A stretch of DNA of 64,000 nucleotides, taken from positions 62,001 through 126,000 of the forward strand of contig CAVQVS010000004.1 in assembly GCA_963717215.1 (NCBI GenBank), read 5' to 3'. The DNA comes from Roseiarcus sp963717215 (GTDB taxonomy: Bacteria; Pseudomonadota; Alphaproteobacteria; Rhizobiales; Beijerinckiaceae). Both the position numbers and the translations under genes were made by a program. A model generated the notes under the pieces. It was not told where the DNA came from and did no database searches. It worked only from the letters and a program-made list of their open reading frames with translations. Of the stretch, positions 10,299 to 18,987 are shown one piece after another. Numbering within the stretch: the first letter of the stretch is position 1; every line of letters starts with the position of its first letter.

Positions 10299-11243
10299 CT
10301 ATTTGCCCGCTCCCGCCGTCAGCCCCATGACGATGTAGCGTTCGAGGAAAATCCCGATAAGCAGAAGCGGCGCGATCGCCGCTGTCGCGAGCGCTGCGAT
10401 CGTCCACCAGTTGATGCCGGACGAGCCGGTCTGGCTCGCCACCATGACGGGCAGGGTTTGCGCGTCGGACCCGGTCAGGAGCGAAGCGAAGAAGTACTCG
10501 TTCCAGCAGAGGACGAGCGACAGGATGAAGGCTGCGACCATGCCGGGCAACGCGATGGGCAAGACGATGCGGAGGAAGGCTCCCCAGATCGTGCAGCCGT
10601 CCACCAGCGCCGCCTGCTCCATCTCCATCGGGATGGTGTCGAACTGGTCGCGCATCACCCAGATCACGATCGGCAGAACCATCAATGTGTAAATGAGGAT
10701 GAGGCCGATCCGCGTGTCGAGCAGCGCCAGTCCCTTGTAGAGGACAAGAAACGGCAGCGCGAGGACGACCGGCGGCAGGATGAGCTGCGAGACGAAGAAG
10801 AACGAGATGTCCTTGTTTCGCCACGGGCCGAACTTGTAGTCGAAACGGCTGAGGCCGTAAGCGGCGAGCGACCCGATGACAATTGCGAAAGCAGAGGCGC
10901 CGACCGAGCAGATGACGCTATTGATGAATTTGTCGAGGAACTCCTCGCGAACGTTCGAAGTGTTGAAAATCGTGTCGGGCGAAAGGCCGAGCGATTGCCA
11001 TCCCTTCCAACGCGGCATGAAGTCAACCCATGGAATGAGATGGCCTTGCGTAACATCACGCCCGAGCTTCATCGAGGTCGAGAGGGTCCAGTAGATCGGA
11101 AAGAGCGCAATGAAGGTCCAGATGATCAGGAGCGCATAGATCGCGATGCGTCCGATGATGCGGGCAAAACTCCGCGGCTCCGTCGGATCGTCGCGCTCAG
11201 CATGCGTCGTGGCGTCCGCGGCGGCGCTGACAGTCATCGCCAA
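10299..11243 (-). CDS. Carbohydrate ABC transporter permease (MalG/CUT1 type)
   Basis: Inner-membrane permease of a CUT1 sugar importer, 314 residues with six predicted TM helices. The EAA loop that docks on the ATPase is present (EQAALVDGCTIWGAFLRI, then a PIALPG turn). The N-terminus carries a short polar tail before the first helix, as in MalG-type proteins. Stop at 10299-10301, eleven bases before the M42 gene; it follows the MalF-type permease by 22 bases. It works with the gene at 11266-12417, the binding protein at 12473-14137 and the ATPase at 15056-16119. Confidence 0.92.
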   Translation of the reverse strand: MAMTVSAAADATTHAERDDPTEPRSFARIIGRIAIYALLIIWTFIALFPIYWTLSTSMKLGRDVTQGHLIPWVDFMPRWKGWQSLGLSPDTIFNTSNVREEFLDKFINSVICSVGASAFAIVIGSLAAYGLSRFDYKFGPWRNKDISFFFVSQLILPPVVLALPFLVLYKGLALLDTRIGLILIYTLMVLPIVIWVMRDQFDTIPMEMEQAALVDGCTIWGAFLRIVLPIALPGMVAAFILSLVLCWNEYFFASLLTGSDAQTLPVMVASQTGSSGINWWTIAALATAAIAPLLLIGIFLERYIVMGLTAGAGK

Positions 11244-11265
11244 CTCTCCGTCATGGTTCGGCCCC

Positions 11266-12417
11266 TCATGTCGCCTTCCGCACGTAGCGGCTGGCTACGC
11301 TCAGGAGCAGCGTGATGAAGATGATGATGATGACGAGATAGACCTCGGCCACCATCGTCGCATAGCCGACATTCGAGCGATCGCGATATTCGCGATAGAC
11401 GAAGCTCGAGATTGTGTCGGTCGCACCGGCAGGGCCGCCCGCCGTCACATTGATGACGATGTCCGCGAGTTTGAGTTCGAAGATGGTGCGTAGGATGATC
11501 GCCGTCACGCTCACCGGGAGCATGAGTGGGAATGTGATCTCCCAGAAGGTTTGCCAGGTGCTCGCCCCGTCGACCTTGGCGGCTTCCTTCACGTCGAGCG
11601 GCAGCGCCTGCAGGCCCGCGAGAAGCAGGATCACCATGAACGGGATCCACATCCACGCGTCCATGGCGATAATGGTGGTCCTGGCGATCCACGGATCGGT
11701 GAAAAAGGTGACATTCTCCCAGCCAAGCCATCTGGCGAAATTCGCCAAAGGCCCGAAGCGGTTTTCCGTGAGCGACTTGCCGATCATCCAGCTCACGGCG
11801 ACCGGGCTCAGCATGAAGGGCATGAGAAACGCGACCCGGAAGAATTTGCGCCCGCGAATGTCGGCGTTTAGCGCGAGCGCGAGGCCAAAGGCGATCGCGT
11901 ACTGAACGATGACCGTCGCCACATAGAAGACCATGTTGCCGAGCGCGTTCCAGAAATAGGAGTCGGCCCAAAGGGTGCGCAGATTGTCGAGGCCGTTGAA
12001 ATGAGGGTGGCCCTGCGCGTTGAGGTTCCAGTCGGTGAAGGCGACGGAGAAACCAAACAGGGTCGGGAAGATCACCATGGCGCCGGTGAACAGGAGAGCG
12101 GGCAGCACAAACAACCGCTGCCGCCCGAGTTCGCCGCGGTCCATGATCTGGGCGGTTCCCAGCGCCACACACCATACAAGGAACGCGTAAAGTGTCGGAC
12201 GCCAGTCGGCGAAGCCGATCGAAGCGAGGCCCGCCGCTTCTGCGATTTGCAGCGCTGCGACGACAATTAGAATTGCCGAAGCGAGGCGGAGGATCCACTT
12301 GCCGAGCGACGACCGCTCGGGAAGAACCTCATCGTGCGCTGCTTCAAGTCTCCCGCTGCTCACAGCGCCTCGTCCGCCTTCGCGTTTCGCGTTTTCGAAA
12401 GCAAAAACTCGGGGCAA
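11266..12417 (-). CDS. Carbohydrate ABC transporter permease (MalF/CUT1 type)
   Basis: Partner permease of the CUT1 importer. The 383-residue frame includes an extra N-terminal pair of TM segments and ends with the usual six-helix core. The EAA loop reads KEAAKVDGASTWQTFWEI, then FPLMLP. The assigned start at 12417 gives a hydrophilic N-terminal extension of about 40 residues, longer than average; an internal start would also fit, and no strong ribosome site distinguishes them. The gap to the binding-protein stop (12473) is 55 bases. Confidence 0.88.
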   Translation of the reverse strand: MPRVFAFENAKREGGRGAVSSGRLEAAHDEVLPERSSLGKWILRLASAILIVVAALQIAEAAGLASIGFADWRPTLYAFLVWCVALGTAQIMDRGELGRQRLFVLPALLFTGAMVIFPTLFGFSVAFTDWNLNAQGHPHFNGLDNLRTLWADSYFWNALGNMVFYVATVIVQYAIAFGLALALNADIRGRKFFRVAFLMPFMLSPVAVSWMIGKSLTENRFGPLANFARWLGWENVTFFTDPWIARTTIIAMDAWMWIPFMVILLLAGLQALPLDVKEAAKVDGASTWQTFWEITFPLMLPVSVTAIILRTIFELKLADIVINVTAGGPAGATDTISSFVYREYRDRSNVGYATMVAEVYLVIIIIFITLLLSVASRYVRKAT

Positions 12418-12472
12418 TTCCGCCCGCTACGCCCGATGCGCGCGGACGAAATTGTCCCGAGAATCGGGCCCC

Positions 12473-14137
12473 TTAGGTCAGCCCCATCGAAATCCGGTAG
12501 TATTTGATCTGGTTTTCTCGGCCAAGCTTGTCGGTCAGTTTTTCCCAGGCGGCGGCAACGTTGTCGGCGCCCTGCTGCGCCGTCTGCTTGCCCGCGAACG
12601 TCTTCTGCAGCTCGTCCTCGGCAATACTATAGTACTGGAAGATGCCTGGGATGCGCGGCTCGATCGCCGAGTTCGGGTGGTTGTAGGACGTCGACTGCGA
12701 GTCCATGTAGGATCCGATGTATTTCTTATCGTAGCCGGCGAGCGCCCACAGATCGAGGTTGGTGTGGCTCTTCCGGTAAGGCTGGAATCCTGAAGGGTAC
12801 GCCGCCGTCCACATCGACAGATCCTTGCCGCCGAGGTGAGCCGCCGCGCTCCAGGCGGCCTTCTGACGCTTCGGGTCTGAATCGACGCTTTTCATCACAT
12901 AGATGCCCCAGCCGAGATAGGCCATATTCGGCGCATGGTTGGGGCCGCTCGCGAGCTTCTCCCACTTCTGCGTCCGGAAATTGTAGACGTCGTCCGAACC
13001 AGGCAGGATGTCGAAATTGAGGACCTCGCCGATCGTCGCGGTGTCGCTGGTCCTTGCGAATGTGCCGATGTCTCCCCACCATTCCAGGAGCGAACCCGTC
13101 CCGGTGACGAACTGCTGGAACGCGGTCGTGTTGGGATCGGCGTTGATCTGATCCCCGGGCTCGCTTGGCAGGGCGTCGATGACGTCCTGGATAGCCCGCA
13201 CCCAAGCCGGATTGTTGACCAGCGGCTTCATGTTCTCGTCGAACAACCAGTTCTTCTCGCCGGGGTACTTGGCGTAAGCCGTCGCGCGGCTCCCGGTGAA
13301 GTAGAATTGGAAACCGCCCCAGGGCTTGGGCTGGTCAAGGAAGCCGTAAACATCTTTGCCCTTGAACTTCTTGCCCTTGAGGAATTTTGTAACCGCCTGC
13401 ACCTGCTGCCAGGTCTTGGGCTGCCCCCACGTCGCGAGCCCCGCCTGGTCCTTCCAGTCCGCCCATTGCTTGGCGAGATCGGGATCGGAGAAGACGTCGG
13501 TGCGATAATTGATGGTATGGCAGTCGCTGTCGATGGTGACGCGGTGGATCTTTCCGTTCCACGTGCCGACTGGCGGCTTGAGGTAGTTGACGTAGTCGTC
13601 GAAATCGATCTGCGTCTTCACCCAGTCGGGCATCTCCGAGAGCAGGTCTTTGACCCCCATGTCGCCTTCGAACGGCGCGCCCATCTCAAGAATGTCGAAG
13701 TCGGCGGTGCCAGTCGCGATCGATTGCTGCAGGCGGGCGTTATAGTCAGCCTGGGCGAGATCGATCCATTTGATCTTCGCGCCGGTATAGGCCTCCCACG
13801 GCGTGAGGAAGCCGCGGAAGAGGAAGTTGTGGAGGTTCTGGTTGTTGAGCCCCATGAAAGAGAAATTGACGCCGGCGAATTCGCCAGGCTTCACGTTGGC
13901 CTTGGTCGGCCCGAGGCACAGCGCGCCAACCTTCTGCCAATCGGCGTCAGTCGGCGAGCCGTTGCCGGCGCCGGGGATTTTCATGATCTGCGACACAACG
14001 CTGTCTTCGGCGTAAGACGGCGTCGATGTCAGGACGGACGAGCTTGCGGCCAGAGCGGCGGCGCCCGCGGCCCCTTTCAGGACATCGCGACGGCTTCTCT
14101 GCATCGCCATGAGTTGTTCGTAGACTTGGACACGCAT
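12473..14137 (-). CDS. CUT1 ABC transporter substrate-binding protein with Tat signal
   Basis: Periplasmic receptor of the CUT1 importer, 554 residues, longer than the typical 420-residue maltose-type proteins. The N-terminus carries a Tat signal (RSRRDVLKGAAGAAA, cleavage after PSYA), which means export in folded form. Start at ATG 14137 is supported by GGGAGGAATAATCG immediately upstream; an inner ATG a few codons later (MAMQRSRR) is possible. The mature protein shows the extracellular solute-binding family 1 pattern, for example TADFDILEMG and a WWGDIGTF stretch. It follows the creatininase gene by 67 bases. The substrate is unknown; large CUT1 receptors often bind oligosaccharides or polyols. 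Confidence 0.9.
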   Translation of the reverse strand: MRVQVYEQLMAMQRSRRDVLKGAAGAAALAASSSVLTSTPSYAEDSVVSQIMKIPGAGNGSPTDADWQKVGALCLGPTKANVKPGEFAGVNFSFMGLNNQNLHNFLFRGFLTPWEAYTGAKIKWIDLAQADYNARLQQSIATGTADFDILEMGAPFEGDMGVKDLLSEMPDWVKTQIDFDDYVNYLKPPVGTWNGKIHRVTIDSDCHTINYRTDVFSDPDLAKQWADWKDQAGLATWGQPKTWQQVQAVTKFLKGKKFKGKDVYGFLDQPKPWGGFQFYFTGSRATAYAKYPGEKNWLFDENMKPLVNNPAWVRAIQDVIDALPSEPGDQINADPNTTAFQQFVTGTGSLLEWWGDIGTFARTSDTATIGEVLNFDILPGSDDVYNFRTQKWEKLASGPNHAPNMAYLGWGIYVMKSVDSDPKRQKAAWSAAAHLGGKDLSMWTAAYPSGFQPYRKSHTNLDLWALAGYDKKYIGSYMDSQSTSYNHPNSAIEPRIPGIFQYYSIAEDELQKTFAGKQTAQQGADNVAAAWEKLTDKLGRENQIKYYRISMGLT

Positions 14138-14204
14138 CGATTATTCCTCCCTCTTGCGCCGACGTTAGCGATTCCGGACAGGCGGCGCCGCATCGCGCTC
14201 GCAT

Positions 14205-15032
14205 TCACCCAACGCGCGGCTGGCGCAAGTTCCGGAACTTAAGCTGGCGTTTTGGGCTAAAGTCAATCGGCCGGCCCTGGAGCGTTTGCCCGCTCAACGC
14301 CAAGCGCTTTGCGCAGTGCGCGAGAATGCGGTCGCGTCCTTTGATCCCAAGTTCGATGCTCGCCTCGCGGGCGGAGCGGGAGTACCATTCGTCCTCCGAG
14401 ATCCGCGACTTGTCGACGCCTTCCGGCAGGAGGGCCATAAGCAGCGAGGTCTCGCCCTGACCGGCGTGATCGAACGGGTAGCCTTCCATGACCGAAGACA
14501 GCATGAGCGGATGCGCCTTGATCCAGTTGAAGGGGTCGTCGCCGGTCGACTGTTGCTCGTAATAGTCAGCCATCGCCTCCGCGCCCCACCATCCCTCGCC
14601 GCGCTCCGCCTCGAGGAAGGCGAAGATGGCCTGGCGGGCCGCCAATTTGAACGCGAGGTCCGTCGGCATGCCGGCCGCGAAGTTTTCGGTTTGATGATGG
14701 ATGACGAGGTGAATGTTTCGGAAGCCGATGCGCAGGAGCCCGGCGAACATCGCCTTGGCGAGGGGCAGCAGCGCCTCGGCGTCGACATGAAGCGTGCCGG
14801 TGCGCTCCGGCGGCGCCACGGCGTAGCTCGCCGCGCCATAATAGAAGGGCGGCAGGATGACGAGGTTCGTCTCGCTTTCCAGGATCTCGAGGATTTTGGT
14901 CACGGCGAGCGTGTCCATGCCCACCGCCATGTGCTCGCCATGGTATTCGAGCACCCCTAAGGGCAGAACGACAGGCCAATTGCCGTCGATGGCGGTGCGA
15001 ATCTGGTGCGGCAGCATCAGTTCGTAACGCAC
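14205..15032 (-). CDS. Creatininase-family amidohydrolase
   Basis: Metal-dependent hydrolase of the creatininase superfamily, 275 residues. Seen motifs: LPLGVLEYHGEHMAVGMDTL (E, H and D metal ligands), HLVIHHQTEN where most members have NGHGGN, and QGETSLLMALLPEG (the late conserved GE-S). The family includes creatinine amidohydrolase, 3-dehydro-scyllo-inosose hydrolase, MftE-type proteases and FAPy deformylase, so the reaction cannot be named. I chose GTG 15032 (MRYELMLPHQIR), which leaves 23 bases after the ATPase stop; ATG 15017 is the alternative. Being placed between the ATPase and binding-protein genes, it probably opens a lactone or amide in the imported compound. That is inference. 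Confidence 0.85.
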   Translation of the reverse strand: MRYELMLPHQIRTAIDGNWPVVLPLGVLEYHGEHMAVGMDTLAVTKILEILESETNLVILPPFYYGAASYAVAPPERTGTLHVDAEALLPLAKAMFAGLLRIGFRNIHLVIHHQTENFAAGMPTDLAFKLAARQAIFAFLEAERGEGWWGAEAMADYYEQQSTGDDPFNWIKAHPLMLSSVMEGYPFDHAGQGETSLLMALLPEGVDKSRISEDEWYSRSAREASIELGIKGRDRILAHCAKRLALSGQTLQGRPIDFSPKRQLKFRNLRQPRVG

Positions 15033-15055
15033 GCGGCCCCCAGCGTCCCGCGCTT

Positions 15056-16119
15056 CTATTCGAGCCGCTTGCCGCTTTCGGCGTCGAACAGGTGGACCGC
15101 GTCCAGATTTGGCGAGAGCAACAGGGTTTCGCCTGGCTGCGCCGATATGCGGTCGCGGAAGACGGTGACGATCGGATGGCCGCCGACCTTGGCGAACACC
15201 TGGGTTTCCGAGCCGGTCGGCTCGACCACGGAGACCTCGGCCTTGAAGTCGCCGCCGATGGCCAGATGCTCGGGCCGAATTCCATAGATGCACGGGCGCC
15301 CGTCAGTGTTCGGCGGCGCCGATTTGAGGGGCAGCTCCACACCGCCCTCAGTCACGAAAACGGGCTTGCCTTTGACGGCGACCGTCCCCTTGAGCAAGTT
15401 CATCGAGGGCGATCCGATGAAGCTCGCGACGAAGAGGGTCGCCGGCCGGTCGTAGAGCTCAAGCGGAGCGCCGAGCTGCTCAACGACGCCGTCGCGCATG
15501 ACCACGATTCGATCCGCCATCGTCATGGCCTCGATCTGGTCGTGCGTGACATAGATGGTCGTGGTCTTCAGGCGCTGATGCAGTTCCTTGATTTCGGCGC
15601 GCATCTGTACGCGCAGCTGAGCGTCCAGATTTGACAGCGGCTCGTCGAACAGAAAGACCTGCGGATCGCGCACGATCGCCCGCCCCATCGCGACACGCTG
15701 CCGTTGTCCGCCCGACAATTGTCGCGGGTAGCGGGAAAGATAGGGAACGACATGGAGAATGTCGGCGGCGCGCTTGACCCGCGCCTGAATCTCTTCTTTT
15801 GGGGTGTTGCGCAGCTTCAGGCCAAAACTCATGTTCTGTTCGACGGTTTTGTGCGGGTAAAGCGCGTAGTTCTGAAAAACCATCGCAATGTCGCGATCCC
15901 GCGGCGGCAGATTGTTGACCACCCGTGGGTCCGATCTTGATCTTTCCCTCTGTGATCGAACTCAAGGCCGGCAATCATTCGCAGAAGCGTGGATTTCCCG
16001 CAGCCGGACGGTCCGACGAGCGTGACAAATTCGCCATCGGCGATCGAAAGCGAGACGCCGTGAATGACTTCGACGCCGCCATAGGCCTTGCGTGCATTGA
16101 CAACGTCGACCGACGCCAT
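15056..16119 (-). CDS. Sugar ABC transporter ATP-binding protein (UgpC/MalK type), two indels
   Basis: ATPase of the CUT1 importer and first gene of the minus-strand operon. From ATG 16119 (GGGAGAGAAGA upstream) it reads to Walker A GPSGCGKST and RMIAGLE, then changes phase twice between about 15960 and 15920 (SSITEGKIKIGPT, then VVNNLPPRDRDIAMVFQNYA). The remainder is intact: signature LSGGQRQRVAMGRA, Walker B VFLFDEP, switch histidine in YVTHDQIEAMT and a C-terminal TOBE/MalK regulatory domain (GIRPEHL). Repaired length is about 354 residues, normal. The two close indels, which do not touch conserved residues, look like sequence error. It is divergent from rbsK with a 208-base promoter region. 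Confidence 0.85.
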
Positions 16120-16240
16120 TCTTCTCTCCCAACGCGATTTCCGACGCCATGTCAGGGCTCAGCGTAGTTCATTGCCGAATTGGCGTCGAGCGCAGAGACG
16201 ATGGCGAGAGGACAATCGGGGAGCGCGCCTTGCAAGGCCA

Positions 16241-16272
16241 AGCGTACATGTAGACAAGCGTACATCTAGACA
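16241..16272. promoter_or_regulatory. 16-bp tandem direct repeat, candidate operator
   Basis: Two adjacent 16-base units, AGCGTACATGTAGACA (16241-16256) and AGCGTACATCTAGACA (16257-16272), differ at one base. They lie in the 208-base space between the divergent CUT1 ATPase (16119, minus) and ribokinase (16328, plus), 56 bases upstream of the ribokinase ATG. The first unit contains the palindrome GTACATGTA-like core. Spacing of 16 bases puts the copies about 1.5 helical turns apart. Two near-identical tandem sites between divergent sugar genes are most simply operators for one regulator controlling both sides; no regulator gene is present in the neighbourhood. Confidence 0.6.
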
Positions 16273-16327
16273 ACGAAGGCGGCAGACGTGAGCTCGCAGC
16301 CTCAGCAAATATTGAAAGCGAGGGGAA

Positions 16328-17275
16328 ATGACCGAGGGGCATAGGCCGCGCATCGCGGTCATCGGAAGCAACATGGTCGACCTCGTCACCTATGTGGATC
16401 GGATGCCGGTCAAGGGTGAGACCGTTGAGGCGCCAAGCTTCGAGATGGGACACGGCGGCAAGGGCGCCAATCAGGCCGTGGCCGCCGCCAAGCTCGGCGC
16501 CTCGGTTGTGATGGTCACGGCCGTCGGCGACGACATGTTTGCCGACGCCACAATCCGCAATCTCGAGGCGGTTGGGGTCGATACGAGCCATGTTCGGCGC
16601 GTCAAGGGGAAGCCGAGCGGTGTCGCCCCGATCATGGTCGAGCCGAATGGCGAGAACTCGATCCTGATCGTGAAAGGCGCGAACGCCGATCTCTCACCCG
16701 CCGACATTGATCGCGCCGCGGAGGATTTGAAGACCTGCGATCTCATCCTCTTGCAGCTCGAGGTTCCGCTGGAAACTGTTTACGCCGCCATCGCCTTCGG
16801 CAAGCGCCATGGCGTGAAGACGGTCCTCAACCCGGCTCCGGCGACGGCGGCGCTCGACGTGGATCGCATTCGCGATGTGACGTTCTTCATTCCCAACGAA
16901 ACCGAACTCGCGATCCTGACCGGCATGGCGGTTGATACGGAATCGAGCATCGTGACCGCCGCACGAAGCCTGCTCGACAAGGGTTTTGGCACAGTCATTG
17001 TCACGCTCGGCTCGCGCGGCGCGCTTCTCACCACGGCGACCGACGCGCGAAGGATTGAACCGGTCCCGGTCAAGGCCGTCGATACGACAGGCGCCGGCGA
17101 CGCTTTCGTTGGGAGTTTTGCGCGCTTCTTTGCGGAAGGCGTTCCATTGGAGGCTGCTTTAAAGCAAGCGGCGCGTTACGCGGCGGATTCCGTGACCCGG
17201 CGAGGCACCCAGAAAGCCTACGCGTCGGCGGATGAATTCAAGACATTTTGCGAAACGCTGGAGCGAGGCGGCTAG
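16328..17275 (+). CDS. rbsK: Ribokinase (PfkB family)
   Basis: Phosphorylates D-ribose to ribose 5-phosphate in the cytoplasm. The 315-residue protein has the family signatures: GHGGKGANQAVAAAKLG near residue 43, NPAPA, PNETEL in the middle and the ATP/anion-hole motif DTTGAGDAFVG with the catalytic Asp. AGGGGAA precedes the ATG. It is divergent from the CUT1 operon and followed by a CUT2 (ribose-type) transporter on the same strand, so ribose or a ribose-like pentose is the likely physiological substrate. Some PfkB members act on deoxyribose or nucleosides, which this context does not exclude. Confidence 0.9.
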   Translation: MTEGHRPRIAVIGSNMVDLVTYVDRMPVKGETVEAPSFEMGHGGKGANQAVAAAKLGASVVMVTAVGDDMFADATIRNLEAVGVDTSHVRRVKGKPSGVAPIMVEPNGENSILIVKGANADLSPADIDRAAEDLKTCDLILLQLEVPLETVYAAIAFGKRHGVKTVLNPAPATAALDVDRIRDVTFFIPNETELAILTGMAVDTESSIVTAARSLLDKGFGTVIVTLGSRGALLTTATDARRIEPVPVKAVDTTGAGDAFVGSFARFFAEGVPLEAALKQAARYAADSVTRRGTQKAYASADEFKTFCETLERGG

Positions 17276-17292
17276 GCGAGAGGCGCCTCGCT
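17262..17292 (+). terminator. Hairpin at the ribokinase stop, possible terminator
   Basis: AGCGAGGCG (17262-17270) pairs with CGCCTCGCT (17284-17292) across a 13-base loop that contains the ribokinase stop codon; ATTTC follows. The stem is perfect but the T-tract is weak, so it may terminate or only stabilise the rbsK message before the transporter promoter region (17293-17457). Confidence 0.4.
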
Positions 17293-17457
17293 ATTTCAGA
17301 TCCTGCAGCTTCGGGCGGCTCCGACAAACCTTGACGACCTTTGCAGCAGCGTGAAATGTTCGCCCCGAGGTCATGGGAGGCAGCAATTCAAAGAGATCCC
17401 CGCTTGTCATGAGTTCCTCCTTCCGTCGATCGAGCTGCATCTTCGGGCGCGCCGCTG

Positions 17458-18987
17458 GTGCGCGTTCAAGGAATGACCAAGAGCTTCGGCGGCGTCAGGG
17501 CGTTGCGCGGAGTGAGCTTGGAGGTGCGAGCGGGCGAGGTCCACGCGCTTCTCGGGGAGAACGGCGCTGGCAAGTCAACGCTGATCAAGATTTTGAGCGG
17601 CGTGCACAGCTTCGACAGCGGTACGATCGAGATCGACGGCGCGCCCGTCTCTTTTAACAGCCCCGCCGAGTCGCGCGAGGCCGGAATCGCCGTCGTCTAC
17701 CAGGACCTCAGCCTCGTCGAGTCCCTCTCCGTCGGCGCCAACCTGATGCTGAACCGCGAGCCCACAAGCCGCTTCGGTTTCCTCAAGAAGCGGCAGCTCA
17801 TGGCCGAGGCCGATGACTTTCTCAAGCAGCACAAGATTCCCCTCGATGCGCGCGCAACCGTAGGCTCCTTGCCATTCGCCTACCGGCAGATGACCGAGAT
17901 CTGTAAGGCGCTGATGGGGCAGGTGCGCGTGCTGATCTTGGACGAGCCGACTTCTGCGCTGAGCACCGACGAAGAGCAGATCCTGTTCGACGCGGTTGAT
18001 ACGGTCATCCGCCAGAACGTGGGCGTCATCTACGTGACCCATCGCCTCAATGAGGTGTTCCGCATCTCCAACCGCGTCACCGTGTTGCGCGACGGCGCGA
18101 ACGTGGGCACGTTCAACACCGCCGAGACCGACATGAGGACGCTGGTTGCGGCAATCGTCGGGCCAAAGCAGGCGAAAGCCGAGGCGGAACCGCCCCGGGA
18201 GAACGAGAGGCCGGACGGCGGGGCCACATCCCCGAGCAAGCATGAGCTTCTCACTTTGTCCGGAATCGTCAACGACCGTCTACGTGGCGTCGACCTCGCG
18301 CTGATGGATGGAGAAATCCACGGCCTTGCTGGCCTGATCGGCAGCGGGCGCACCGAGATTCTTGAGACAATTTTCGCGCTGCGTCCCATTGAAGGCGGCG
18401 AACTCCGCCTCGACGGCGCCGCCCAGCACATGCGAGGCCCAGCCGAGGCCATCGAAAAAGGCGTCGCGCTCGTGCCGGAAGATCGGCAGGCGCAAGGACT
18501 GGTGCTCGACCATTCGATCGAGCGCAATTTCAGCCTGCCTCGGTTGCCGCACTTCTCCTGGGCAAGTTGGGTTCGACGCGGCGCCGAAACCGAAGAGACG
18601 GAGGCGGCGATCAATCGCCTGTCGATCAAGGCGCCTGGCCCTTCCACCCGCGTCCGCAATCTGTCCGGAGGCAACCAGCAAAAAGTCGTGTTCGCCAAAT
18701 GGAACAATGCGCGTACCCGCATTCTTCTCCTCGACGAGCCGACCGTCGGCGTCGACGTCGGCGCGCGGGAGGAAATCTATGGCCTCATCAGGGATGCGGG
18801 GCGGACCGGCGCGGGCGTTCTCGTCGTCTCGTCTGACCTCCACGAGCTGATCCTGCTATGCAACCGGATCTCGATTGTCGTCGATGGCCGCGTGACCGCG
18901 ACGCTCGGCCGCGACGAATTCGGCGACGCGGAACACCTCCATGAACTCATCCAGATGAGCCAAAGGGAACAGGGACAAGCGGCGTGA
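17458..18987 (+). CDS. Ribose-type sugar ABC transporter ATP-binding protein (RbsA/MglA)
   Basis: Duplicated ABC ATPase of a CUT2 importer, 509 residues as assigned. The first domain has Walker A GENGAGKST and Walker B LILDEPTSAL; the second has LIGSGRTE (degenerate Walker A), LSGGNQQKVVFAKW and LLLDEPTVGVDVGARE, the classical CUT2 pattern. The assigned start is a GTG directly before the first domain with no good ribosome site. An ATG at 17409 in another phase begins a plausible N-terminal leader (MSSS...), and one indel would join it, so the true protein is probably about 16 residues longer. It overlaps the permease start (GTGA, 18984-18987). Confidence 0.9.
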   Translation: MRVQGMTKSFGGVRALRGVSLEVRAGEVHALLGENGAGKSTLIKILSGVHSFDSGTIEIDGAPVSFNSPAESREAGIAVVYQDLSLVESLSVGANLMLNREPTSRFGFLKKRQLMAEADDFLKQHKIPLDARATVGSLPFAYRQMTEICKALMGQVRVLILDEPTSALSTDEEQILFDAVDTVIRQNVGVIYVTHRLNEVFRISNRVTVLRDGANVGTFNTAETDMRTLVAAIVGPKQAKAEAEPPRENERPDGGATSPSKHELLTLSGIVNDRLRGVDLALMDGEIHGLAGLIGSGRTEILETIFALRPIEGGELRLDGAAQHMRGPAEAIEKGVALVPEDRQAQGLVLDHSIERNFSLPRLPHFSWASWVRRGAETEETEAAINRLSIKAPGPSTRVRNLSGGNQQKVVFAKWNNARTRILLLDEPTVGVDVGAREEIYGLIRDAGRTGAGVLVVSSDLHELILLCNRISIVVDGRVTATLGRDEFGDAEHLHELIQMSQREQGQAA

